51,313 bases of DNA from Fischerella sp. CENA71 (GTDB lineage Bacteria; Cyanobacteriota; Cyanobacteriia; Cyanobacteriales; Nostocaceae), in assembly GCA_024239075.1 (NCBI GenBank), contig JANBVI010000077.1, positions 1 through 51,313 of the forward strand. Direction: 5' to 3'. Position 1 is the stretch's first letter; every line of letters begins with the position of its first letter. Below the pieces are notes generated by a model. It saw only the letters and a program-made list of their open reading frames with translations. It was not told the DNA's origin and did no database searches. A program made the position numbers and the translations under genes. Below, piece after piece: positions 44,995 to 51,313 of the stretch.

Positions 44995-45420
44995 ATGAGT
45001 TATCAAAATCCTATTCCGACTGTTGATATCATCATCGAATTGCTTGACCGACCTCATCGGCCAATAGTGTTAATTGAGAGACATAATCCGCCGTTAGGTT
45101 GGGCCATACCTGGTGGTTTTGTCGATTATGGAGAAACTGTGGAAGCAGCAGCGCGGCGCGAAGCCTTAGAAGAGACTGGTTTAGAGGTGGAGTTGATTGA
45201 ACAATTTCATGTTTATTCTGATCCAACACGCGATCGCCGCAAGCATACGATCAGTATTGTATTTTTAGCAACTGCAAAAGGAGAACCCCAGGCGGGAGAT
45301 GATGCCAAAGGAATAGAAATTTTTGAATCTTGGCGTGTGCCTGATAATTTGTGCTTCGATCACGATACAATTTTGCGAGATTATTGGCGATATCGACATT
45401 ATGGAATACGTCCCAGGTAG
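44995..45420 (+). CDS. NUDIX hydrolase
   Basis: The 141-residue protein has a complete NUDIX box, G-x5-E-x7-REUxEExGU, from [10 protein letters not shown] to [10 protein letters not shown]. It cleaves a nucleoside diphosphate linked to another group in the cytosol. It belongs to the small ADP-ribose or house-cleaning type, and the substrate cannot be told from the sequence. It is divergent from malQ. Confidence 0.93.
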   Translation: MSYQNPIPTVDIIIELLDRPHRPIVLIERHNPPLGWAIPGGFVDYGETVEAAARREALEETGLEVELIEQFHVYSDPTRDRRKHTISIVFLATAKGEPQAGDDAKGIEIFESWRVPDNLCFDHDTILRDYWRYRHYGIRPR

Positions 45421-45464
45421 GGATCGGGGATCGGGAATCGAGGAAACAAGGAAGAATTTCTCTC

Positions 45465-45535
45465 AATGATCAATGGCGATTGACCATTGACAATTGACCC
45501 TTGACAAATGACAAATGACCAATGACAAACAACAC
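45465..45535. repeat. TTGACAA / AATGACA heptamer repeats
   Basis: TGACCATTGACAATTGACCC and TTGACAAATGACAAATGACC run up to the RidA start. The repeat supplies an extra in-frame ATG at 45522, which is not taken as the start. Confidence 0.8.
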
Positions 45536-45542
45536 AAAAACT

Positions 45543-45938
45543 ATGAGTAAAGAAATTATTCGTACTGAGAACGCACCAGCACCAGTAGGCCCTTATAATC
45601 AGGCGATCGCTGCTGTTGGGAAGATGCTATTTGTAGCAGGACAGATTGCGCTTGATCCAAAGACTGGTGAAATTGTTGGTGAGGGAGATGTCAAAAAGCA
45701 AACTGAGCAGGTAATGGCAAATTTAGAGGCCATTTTGGTAGCTGGGGGAGCTAGTTTTGCTGATGTGGTGAGAACGACTGTGTTTTTAGCTGATATGAAT
45801 GATTTTGCGGCGGTGAATACGGTGTATGCAAAATATTTTGACGAAGCGACAGCACCAGCAAGAGCATGTGTACAGGTATCGCGTTTACCCAAGGATGTGT
45901 TGGTAGAGATTGATTGTATTGCAGTGGTTGGTGATTAG
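45543..45938 (+). CDS. ridA: RidA family reactive enamine/imine deaminase
   Basis: The 131-residue protein has the RidA pattern [61 protein letters not shown] and the substrate arginine in [20 protein letters not shown]. RidA hydrolyses reactive 2-aminoacrylate made by PLP enzymes, protecting the cell. The preferred ATG lies just past a tandem repeat. It follows the NUDIX gene on the same strand but is separated from it by the repeat. Confidence 0.95.
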   Translation: MSKEIIRTENAPAPVGPYNQAIAAVGKMLFVAGQIALDPKTGEIVGEGDVKKQTEQVMANLEAILVAGGASFADVVRTTVFLADMNDFAAVNTVYAKYFDEATAPARACVQVSRLPKDVLVEIDCIAVVGD

Positions 45939-46285
45939 TAGTTGGGCATTGGGCCGATTGTCAATTGTCAATCGTTATTGATCATTGAGATCAATTCTTT
46001 TTTGTCCCTCCTGTCTCTCTATCTTTCCTACTGGTGCGATCGCTGGATAAAGAGACAAATTAATTCACAATATTTTAGTTTTTTAATTTTTGCTTCTAAA
46101 CTATTTTGCTTTACATTCATGGTTAAACCAATAAAGTATTAGTATTCCTATTGCTAAAGCTATGAAAATATTTATCAAGTAATATTTCCTTCAATGTCAA
46201 TATATTGAATATATGAGCAAATTAAAAAGTCTAGATTAGAGTAGAAATATTCTGATAAAACTAATAAAAAAGAGGGAGTCTAATT

Positions 46286-46423
46286 ATGAGGGCTATCTCC
46301 AATATCATAGCTAGTATAACTCGCTATATTACTGAAGCCGCAGTACGGATATTTGGCCCGAATGATGACGCTTATCCAAATATTGGCGTCCAACCATACA
46401 CAGGAGATGTTTTTTCTGAGTAA
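46286..46423 (+). CDS. Small protein of 45 residues, amphipathic helix plus conserved-looking tail
   Basis: An ATG preceded by GAGGGAG at 8 bases opens a 45-codon frame ending in TAA. The product starts MRAISNIIASITRYITEAAV, an amphipathic helix. It continues RIFGPNDDAYPNIGVQPYTG and ends with four residues DVFS plus a final E. The NDD..YP..GVQPY.G tail looks constrained rather than random. The family was not recognised. Two strong terminators follow within 140 bases, which supports a short, highly expressed transcript. Confidence 0.7.
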   Translation: MRAISNIIASITRYITEAAVRIFGPNDDAYPNIGVQPYTGDVFSE

Positions 46424-46476
46424 ATAAAAATTAATCAGTAATTGGTAAAAGATTAAGATGAGTCAATCAATTCAAC

Positions 46477-46511
46477 ATCGGTGGAAAAAATCAAATCCAC
46501 CGATATTTTTT
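46477..46511 (+). terminator. Strong rho-independent terminator after the small gene
   Basis: ATCGGTGGA (46477-46485) and TCCACCGAT (46496-46504) form a perfect 9-bp stem followed by ATTTTTTAT. It begins 54 bases after the stop codon of the 45-residue gene. Confidence 0.9.
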
Positions 46512-46526
46512 ATGTTATTTAATAAA

Positions 46527-46566
46527 CCCGCTTGTGAACAAATCAATCAAGCGGGGTAAATTTTTA
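46527..46566 (+). terminator. Second terminator-like hairpin
   Basis: CCCGCTTG (46527-46534) and CAAGCGGG (46548-46555) form an 8-bp stem, followed by GTAAATTTTTATT. It lies only 15 bases after the first terminator and may back it up. Confidence 0.7.
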
Positions 46567-47183
46567 TTAATTTCCAAGAATTCTGTTAAAAATCAACACC
46601 CCGATTTTGAAGTTTTTTCTGATTAGTGTCAGCAACCTCAGGCTGTTTTTATAGATGTTTTAGCATCTCTCCGGTGACTGTAAAGCAGGGGAAACGGCAA
46701 AAACCCTACACCCTAAACTAGACTTCTTGCATTAGTTAGAGGAAAGATAAAGGGGAAGGGTTAAAGGGATTGAAAATCCTTTCTTTTCCCTCTTTATCCT
46801 AAAACATGCATTCCAACTCTTGTACTTAGTAATGAGTGCAAAAAGTCTCTTAAGCATAAAGGAAAACAGACTTACAAGTCTTTCATCCTTTTCGATTAAA
46901 TTTCTCCACACACCGAAAAAGTCAGTAAATAAACGGGTTGTGTTGACTATTGATTTTTATTTGAACATACGCGATCGCTCGCTATCTTGACGCCGTTCTC
47001 CTTCGGACAGCGATGAACAGGATAAACAGCATAAATCCTGCGCCGATCATGCAACATACATATTATTAGAGTTCTTGCAAAAGTGATTTTTACAAGCAGT
47101 CTACTTTCTGATATACGCTGCATATTTTTATTTTGAAATAAAACCTAGTATCTGTAGTGTAAAGTACAGAAAATTTAAACTTT
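46567..47183. other. Gap with MITE-like repeat and short hairpins
   Basis: No gene was accepted in these 617 bases. They contain a weak AGATG...CATCT hairpin near 46657, the MITE-like repeat listed separately, and a second AGAGTTCTTGCAAAAGTG motif near 47070 that resembles its ends. A HIP1 site lies near 46971. Confidence 0.45.
46720..46849. mobile_element. MITE-like long imperfect inverted repeat
   Basis: The ends AGACTTCTTGCATTA and TAATGAGTGCAAAAAGTCT are inverted relatives, with GCAAGAAGTCT against GCAAAAAGTCT. Inside, GATAAAGGGGAAGGG faces CCCTCTTTATC across a centre at GGGATTGAAAATCC. The whole 130-base stretch can therefore fold on itself, with no coding capacity. This fits a miniature inverted-repeat element of an insertion sequence. 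Confidence 0.6.
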
Positions 47184-47879
47184 TTATTTTTTGATCATCC
47201 GAAGCTCATATTGTTGTTGATTAAATAACTTTTGTTCTGGGGTTAAGATAGTGTAATCTTCGATTGGCTGGCGCATATCCCATTGCCATTCTGCTAATAT
47301 CAGTAAACTTACTGCCATAACAATTCCAGTAGCGAAGAATTGCCAACCACAGCATAAGGGTAAAACAGCAATACTAGTGAGGTGAATGATAGCCATCATT
47401 AAAAAGGTACGCGATCGCACACCCCAAGCTGTCAATAAGTAACCAGCAGCGCTTATTGTTAACCACAAAGGACAGAGGTGCATCAAGACTGTACCCCAAC
47501 CACAAAAAATGCCCAAATCAGTTAGGCTAACACCTCCAACCATTAAAATTACCCAACCATATAACAGCCAACGCAGCTTTTCTACACTTACCCAAAACCA
47601 TGTCAAAACTATCATGCTTATACTAGCAACAAAGGTAAGTACTGACCACAAAATAGCTTGTGTATACCAGCTAATAGGTAGAAATTGAGCTGTGAGAAAA
47701 ATACCAGCACAAATCAAACCCCAAAGAATAAATACTTGATCTATTCGGGTATAAAAACCTGACCAAAGACTTAATTTACCAACTTTCCAATCAAGGCGTA
47801 ATAAACCTTCTAAATCTTGAATATCTAACTCTTCTTGTTTTTCACGTAGGAGTGGTTGAGATAATGGACAAAAAGTCAT
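47184..47879 (-). CDS. Six-helix membrane protein of unknown function
   Basis: The 231-residue protein has a cytosolic N-terminal stretch (about 1-45), six hydrophobic helices between about 46 and 200 (QVFILWGLICAGIFLTAQFL, ILWSVLTFVASISMIVLTWF, and others) and a charged C-terminus. Tryptophan and cysteine are frequent. No transport or catalytic motif is evident. Its upstream partner cannot be named. Confidence 0.75.
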   Translation of the reverse strand: MTFCPLSQPLLREKQEELDIQDLEGLLRLDWKVGKLSLWSGFYTRIDQVFILWGLICAGIFLTAQFLPISWYTQAILWSVLTFVASISMIVLTWFWVSVEKLRWLLYGWVILMVGGVSLTDLGIFCGWGTVLMHLCPLWLTISAAGYLLTAWGVRSRTFLMMAIIHLTSIAVLPLCCGWQFFATGIVMAVSLLILAEWQWDMRQPIEDYTILTPEQKLFNQQQYELRMIKK

Positions 47880-48201
47880 TTAAGTTTTATTGCTGTTATC
47901 GTTCAATAGCTTCTATTAGTTTATATATTTTTGTAAAGTTTTCACAAATAACGAAATTGTTTTAGATGTCAGTTCATCATGAACTATCTTTGTAAAAACA
48001 TTTGGTGATAATCGTTTCCTAGACCAAAAAGCTGGTCTTGAAAACCAGATGGAATCTCAAACTAGCCATTTGTTGGCAAAGTAAACAAAAACTGCGTGAA
48101 CCACCAAGCATAAAAATTCACCTTCCAACCTTGTCGATGAGGAGTAAATCAAGGATTGAGAAAGGTTGAGCCAAAAACACAAATATTAGGAGCGTAGAAT
48201 A
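47880..48201. other. Gap between divergent genes
   Basis: These 322 bases contain a CTGGT/ACCAG hairpin near 48034-48050 and an AACCTT/AAGGTT pair near 48127-48168, not long enough for a known RNA. The final part carries TTAGGAGCGTAGAATA, including the ribosome-binding site of the next gene. Confidence 0.4.
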
Positions 48202-48618
48202 ATGTTTTGGAAGTTCGTAGTCAGTACTTTAGTATTGCCTATCAGCTTGGGATTAGAAGTAGCCGCAGCACATACCTTGTCACCTACTCAAACCCCCATC
48301 ATTTCACAACAAGAAACTGAGGCAATAGAACTAGAACAAACAACACATAACCAAGATTACAAAATTAGTCAACGACACAGACACTATCGCTACAAAAGAA
48401 CACGCAACTATAGACAAAATCGTCACTACAGACGAAATTCCCATTATAGACGTCGTCATTATAGGCAGCCTTATTATAGACAGCGTTATAACAGACGGTA
48501 TTACTATAGACCTCATTATCAAAGGGTTTATTATTACCATCCAAGAGTACACTACCGTAGAACCTATCGTCACGGAGTCAATTTTCCGCAAAACACCTTT
48601 TACTACCCCAGATATTAG
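48202..48618 (+). CDS. Exported Arg/Tyr/His-rich repeat protein
   Basis: The 138-residue product begins with a signal peptide (KFVVSTLVLPISLGLEVAAAHT) and a short acidic Gln/Glu/Thr region. From about residue 55 on it is built almost only of Arg, Tyr and His with Asn and Gln, as HYRR, YYRQ and YYRP units. The DNA shows matching tandem 12- to 18-base units (CATTATAGACGTCGTCATTA). It should be a very basic, extended periplasmic or surface protein. Such repeats could crosslink through tyrosine, bind polysaccharide or metal, or be structural. No function is known. Confidence 0.78.
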   Translation: MFWKFVVSTLVLPISLGLEVAAAHTLSPTQTPIISQQETEAIELEQTTHNQDYKISQRHRHYRYKRTRNYRQNRHYRRNSHYRRRHYRQPYYRQRYNRRYYYRPHYQRVYYYHPRVHYRRTYRHGVNFPQNTFYYPRY

Positions 48619-48654
48619 TATCACAGAGGAAAGCGGAAAGGAGGACAAGGGAGA

Positions 48655-48714
48655 AATAACTATTAACTATTGACAATTGGCGATTGACGATTGACAAATG
48701 ACAAATGACAAATG
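48655..48714. repeat. TTGACGA / AAATGAC heptamer repeats
   Basis: GACAATTGGCGATTGACGAT and GACAAATGACAAATGACAAA repeat units fill the space up to the stop of the convergent kinase-like gene. Confidence 0.75.
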
Positions 48715-48715
48715 A

Positions 48716-49429
48716 CTAACCACTAACCAATAATTTAGTTAACACAAAAGCCAGGGCCGCACTACCCAAGGGAACTGTCAAATTGTCAATCCCAGCAAAA
48801 GAAATAGTTTCTAAGCCAGTAGTTACTAAAGCCACTACCACAGATATTATCCAAACTTGCCAAGAGTTACCTTGTACACTCAACAAAATCAAGCTACAGA
48901 CAACAAAACTGACGATCGCCATTGTCAAAGAACCTTCCCAGCTTTTTTGTCCTCCAAAAAGTTGATATTTATGTTTACCAAATCGCTGTCCGATGATGGC
49001 AGCGAGTCCATCTCCCCAAGCCATTGTTAAAATACCTAATGCTGCATAATAGGGTTGTTGCAGATACCAAAACCAACCAACCAAAACACCGATACTCATA
49101 GAATAGAAGAAAGTCCCGAAACTCCGGCGTCCTACACTATTAATACCAGGGAGAATAGGAAAACGGTAAGACAATAAAGTCACAGCACTGGCTAAAACCG
49201 AGGCTATAATTCCTGCGATCGCGGGAATTTTTAGCCACCAAGCCAGCAAAATCACATTACCAGTTCCGATATGCACTATCTTTCGCACAATTTCTGAATC
49301 TGGTTTCGCAAAACGATTAACCCCCCATGCAGTTAACATCACGAGAGACAACCAAGCTGCAACGCTAGCAAGTTGCAGTCCTAGAGAAGGAATGAACTCT
49401 TGATTGGAAAACAAACTTAACAACAGCAA
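48716..49429 (-). CDS. Phytol/polyprenol kinase-like membrane protein
   Basis: The 237-residue protein has about seven hydrophobic segments and the diacylglycerol/dolichol kinase (CDP-OH) pattern: EIVRKIVHIGTGNVILLAWW, WGDGLAAIIGQRFGKHKYQL and GQKSWEGSLTMAIVSFVVCS. The Synechocystis orthologue slr1652 and plant VTE5 phosphorylate phytol released from chlorophyll, feeding tocopherol and chlorophyll prenylation. The motif match is good but does not exclude a related polyprenol or farnesol kinase. It is divergent from yidD. Confidence 0.87.
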   Translation of the reverse strand: MLLLSLFSNQEFIPSLGLQLASVAAWLSLVMLTAWGVNRFAKPDSEIVRKIVHIGTGNVILLAWWLKIPAIAGIIASVLASAVTLLSYRFPILPGINSVGRRSFGTFFYSMSIGVLVGWFWYLQQPYYAALGILTMAWGDGLAAIIGQRFGKHKYQLFGGQKSWEGSLTMAIVSFVVCSLILLSVQGNSWQVWIISVVVALVTTGLETISFAGIDNLTVPLGSAALAFVLTKLLVSG

Positions 49430-49491
49430 AGATTTAAATAAAAAACTTGACCTTTGTTACCATACCAATTTATTAGAAAAACGTGACCTTG

Positions 49492-49773
49492 ATGAAACTA
49501 TTATTGATTTGGCTGATTCGCTTCTACCGAATGTTCATTTCACCTTTATTTCTCCCTACCTGTCGCTTCCAACCTACCTGTTCTATGTATGCCATTCAAG
49601 CCATTGAAAGATTTGGCCCCTGGCGTGGTTCTTGGTTGGCTATTCGACGCATCCTACGCTGTCATCCGTTTCATGTAGGTGGTTACGATCCTGTACCAGA
49701 AGTGGAAAATGGGAATCACAGACACGGGAAGGGAGACAAGGGAGAAGAAATCACCTTAAAGTTTGAACGTTAA
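49492..49773 (+). CDS. yidD: YidD membrane protein insertion efficiency factor
   Basis: From the ATG at 49492 the product has 93 residues with the YidD pattern: [57 protein letters not shown]. The three conserved cysteines are present. YidD works with YidC/Sec in insertion of membrane proteins. The last 20 or so residues, encoded by GGGAAGGGAGACAAGGGAG repeat-like DNA, are not part of the family and may be a repeat-derived extension. The GTG at 49483 is a less likely start. Confidence 0.93.
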   Translation: MKLLLIWLIRFYRMFISPLFLPTCRFQPTCSMYAIQAIERFGPWRGSWLAIRRILRCHPFHVGGYDPVPEVENGNHRHGKGDKGEEITLKFER

Positions 49774-50201
49774 GCCTTAAAGCTTCAATGTTGAAGTTTA
49801 ACTCTTGTCTATTGACTATTGACAAATGACCAATGACAAATAACCAATTTTATTAATTTTATTGTCAAAAACTATACTAAATTTCTATTTTTTGGTATTA
49901 AACTTAACACCCTCACTTAAGAGTTGCCTGTGAGTATTTCAAAATCACTCACAGGATTTCTCATGCTTGAACTCTCTAGGCTTTGCAAGAACAAAAGCAT
50001 AAATTCTCATTTTACATAAAAAATATTAGCTACAATCCGGAATCAAATAATTCTATTTTGTAGCTCCCAATAGATAACTAAATCAGATAATCCCTACTCA
50101 GATTTTGTGAACTTTTAGGACAATGTCTGTGCAACTGATCTGGCGAGTATGGGTGAAATTACGATACTCACTATTTTTTTAATACTAACGGAGCATATAT
50201 T
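49774..50201. other. Gap with TTGACTA repeats and a hairpin
   Basis: These 428 bases contain GTCTATTGACTATTGACAAA repeats (about 49805-49845), a perfect 9-bp hairpin (listed separately) and an AT-rich run upstream of the DUF1350 gene. No open frame or RNA family was recognised. Confidence 0.45.
49927..49955 (+). terminator. Perfect 9-bp hairpin, possible yidD terminator
   Basis: CCTGTGAGT (49927-49935) and ACTCACAGG (49947-49955) form a stem with an 11-base loop. It is followed by ATTTCTCATG, a weak T tract. It lies 150 bases past the yidD stop, so its role as its terminator is uncertain. Confidence 0.45.
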
Positions 50202-51224
50202 ATGAGCGATGCAGAGTTTAAATTTTATCCTGTTTCTCATAGTTGGGTTGCAATTCATCCTGAACCGAAAGGTGTAGTTCAATTTATTGGTGGAGCTTTT
50301 TTTGGAACTTTCCCAACTGTCTTTTATCGATACTTTTTAAGAAAAATTTTTGAAGAAGGTTATACAGTCATTGCCTTACCGTTTCGTTTCAGTTTCCGCC
50401 ATTGGCCGATTGCGATTAGTTTATTACAAGAACAAGGGATACTAGCAGACGCTATTACTCAAATAGCTAAATCCCTGAATTATCAATCCGAAATATATCA
50501 GGATAAGAAAAAATACTATTGGCTTGCTCATAGCTTGGGCTGTAAATATATCACTCTTTTAGAGTTTCTGAGTAACGATTGGGAACCAATTTTACAAAAA
50601 TGTCCTGAAAAAACTTGTAAAGGTCAAATACAAAGAATAAAAAACTATCTCAGTCAAATTCCGGCGGAGAGACGCAATATTAAAGGTCAACCATCTTTAT
50701 TAGTTGCACCAGATATCAGTGATACAGAAAGCGCAGTTCCTCAACCTTTGGCATTTATCGCGCATTCATTAGATAGACTGGGACTCGGTGTTCTACCTAC
50801 TAGAAAACAAACTCAATTCTTTATTAAAGAAAGTGAGTTATTTAAATTAACAGGGATTATTTCTTTTGATCGAGACACTATCGCTGGTAGTGAAACTGAC
50901 AAATACAAAAGCAAGAAAACTCAAGAAAATAGTGATGTACTGTGGTTATTGCAAAACTTAGAGGACATTATTCATCAAGAACTACCAGATACACGAACAG
51001 TACAAGGTAGACATTGTAAACACTTAGAACCAGTTGGTAATCAAATCGGTGAATATGTCGTTGATTTCAACCCACTGGACAAATTTATTGAACCGATCAA
51101 ATATAGACAACTCGAAGGTGTTGTGCTGCAATTCTTACAGAATCTTAGACAAAAAGAACAGTTACTTAGTTCGGAAAAACGGACTGGCTCAGTAGTAAGT
51201 AGTTACTCAAAATTAATTACATAG
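50202..51224 (+). CDS. DUF1350 family alpha/beta-hydrolase-like protein
   Basis: The 340-residue protein matches the DUF1350 family of cyanobacteria and plastids: SWVAIHPEPKGVVQFIGGAF, FGTFPTVFYRYFLRKIFEEG, YTVIALPFRFSFRHWPIA and a nucleophile-elbow-like LAHSLGCKY with Ser111. The region around 180-200 (FIAHSLDRLGLGVLPTRKQT) is also conserved. An ester hydrolase fold is plausible, but activity is not shown. It ends at 51224, overlapping by 22 bases the stop of a gene on the other strand. Confidence 0.88.
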   Translation: MSDAEFKFYPVSHSWVAIHPEPKGVVQFIGGAFFGTFPTVFYRYFLRKIFEEGYTVIALPFRFSFRHWPIAISLLQEQGILADAITQIAKSLNYQSEIYQDKKKYYWLAHSLGCKYITLLEFLSNDWEPILQKCPEKTCKGQIQRIKNYLSQIPAERRNIKGQPSLLVAPDISDTESAVPQPLAFIAHSLDRLGLGVLPTRKQTQFFIKESELFKLTGIISFDRDTIAGSETDKYKSKKTQENSDVLWLLQNLEDIIHQELPDTRTVQGRHCKHLEPVGNQIGEYVVDFNPLDKFIEPIKYRQLEGVVLQFLQNLRQKEQLLSSEKRTGSVVSSYSKLIT

Positions 51225-51313
51225 TTTTGTCCAAATTCTCTGAGTATTTTTTCCAGAGATTCAACAAACGTTTGCCAGCTAGAATAAGCATCGAGCTCAA
51301 TCCATTGATATTT
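51203..51313 (-). CDS. C-terminal part of a gene cut by the window edge
   Basis: On the minus strand an open frame enters from the right edge and ends at the stop 51203-51205. The visible 36 residues, KYQWIELDAYSSWQTFVESL and then EKILREFGQNYVINFE, have good protein-like composition. The gene is convergent with the DUF1350 gene, and the two coding ends overlap by 22 bases. No family was recognised from this fragment. Confidence 0.6.
   Translation of the reverse strand, partial: KYQWIELDAYSSWQTFVESLEKILREFGQNYVINFE

Noticed and set aside
45465-45535. Possible CRISPR array in the TTGACAA repeats
   Set aside because: Units are only 7 bases, contiguous and degenerate, with no spacers and no cas genes.
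45942-46142. A 66-codon plus-strand frame after ridA
   Set aside because: It begins in repeat DNA and has an irregular, Ile/Phe/Ser-rich composition without start context.
48331-48648. Antisense frame over the Arg/Tyr-rich gene
   Set aside because: It is a by-product of the repetitive coding sequence; the sense frame has a signal peptide and ribosome-binding site.

Overview
The window is chromosomal DNA from a filamentous cyanobacterium, most likely of the Nostocales (Nostoc/Calothrix/Fischerella type). The octamer GCGATCGC (HIP1) occurs throughout, many gaps carry the short tandem repeats typical of these genomes, and several genes are specific to oxygenic phototrophs: ycf37, the variable subunit of ferredoxin-thioredoxin reductase, a CRR6-type NdhI maturation factor, a DUF760 protein, a DUF1350 protein and a phytol-kinase-like gene. 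No rRNA, tRNA, CRISPR array, intact transposase or prophage was recognised. The genus cannot be fixed from the sequence alone.

Layout. 1-6.0 kb: a large CBS/PAS histidine kinase, ycf37, a periplasmic binding protein and the rpmI-rplT ribosomal pair. 6.1-9.6 kb: a small protein paired with an HNH nuclease, then a UvrD-like helicase with a repeat inserted in its reading frame. 10-13.7 kb: ftrV, a small conserved protein, a YdcF protein, a small membrane protein and a kinase/P-loop fusion. 13.7-17.3 kb: rplY and purA facing away from an adenosine-deaminase-like gene, then a cysteine-less rhodanese. 17.5-24.3 kb: mutL, secA, a dihaem cytochrome c and a prohibitin. 24.4-28.3 kb: a phytochelatin-synthase-like gene, a small protein, a C-terminal processing protease and ispG. 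28.7-36.1 kb: Uma2, an isochorismatase-fold hydrolase, a LysM/M23 protein, an HtrA-type protease, a DUF760 protein, scpB, ispD and a family 9 glycosyltransferase. 36.2-38.4 kb: a long AT-rich gap, an unrecognised gene and the CRR6 gene. 38.6-39.5 kb: a yybP-ykoY manganese riboswitch followed by a GDT1/UPF0016 transporter. 39.6-46 kb: a TPR protein, a low-complexity protein, a DUF39 protein, malQ, a NUDIX hydrolase and RidA. 46-51.3 kb: a 45-residue peptide gene with two terminators, a MITE-like inverted repeat, two membrane proteins, an exported Arg/Tyr/His-rich protein, yidD, a DUF1350 protein and a cut-off gene.

Most genes are housekeeping and lie singly or in pairs, so operon logic is weak. 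Shared themes are isoprenoid and prenyl-lipid supply (ispG, ispD, phytol kinase), membrane and envelope work (secA, yidD, HtrA, Ctp, M23, prohibitin), assembly and redox tuning of photosynthesis (ycf37, CRR6, ftrV) and manganese homeostasis (riboswitch plus transporter).

The observations most worth a second look are the manganese riboswitch with mutually exclusive helices, the 45-residue peptide, the in-frame repeat in the helicase, the altered active-site positions of the deaminase-like protein, the rhodanese and MutL, and the orphan gene behind a 0.75 kb AT-rich leader. No complete new defence or biosynthetic system could be demonstrated.
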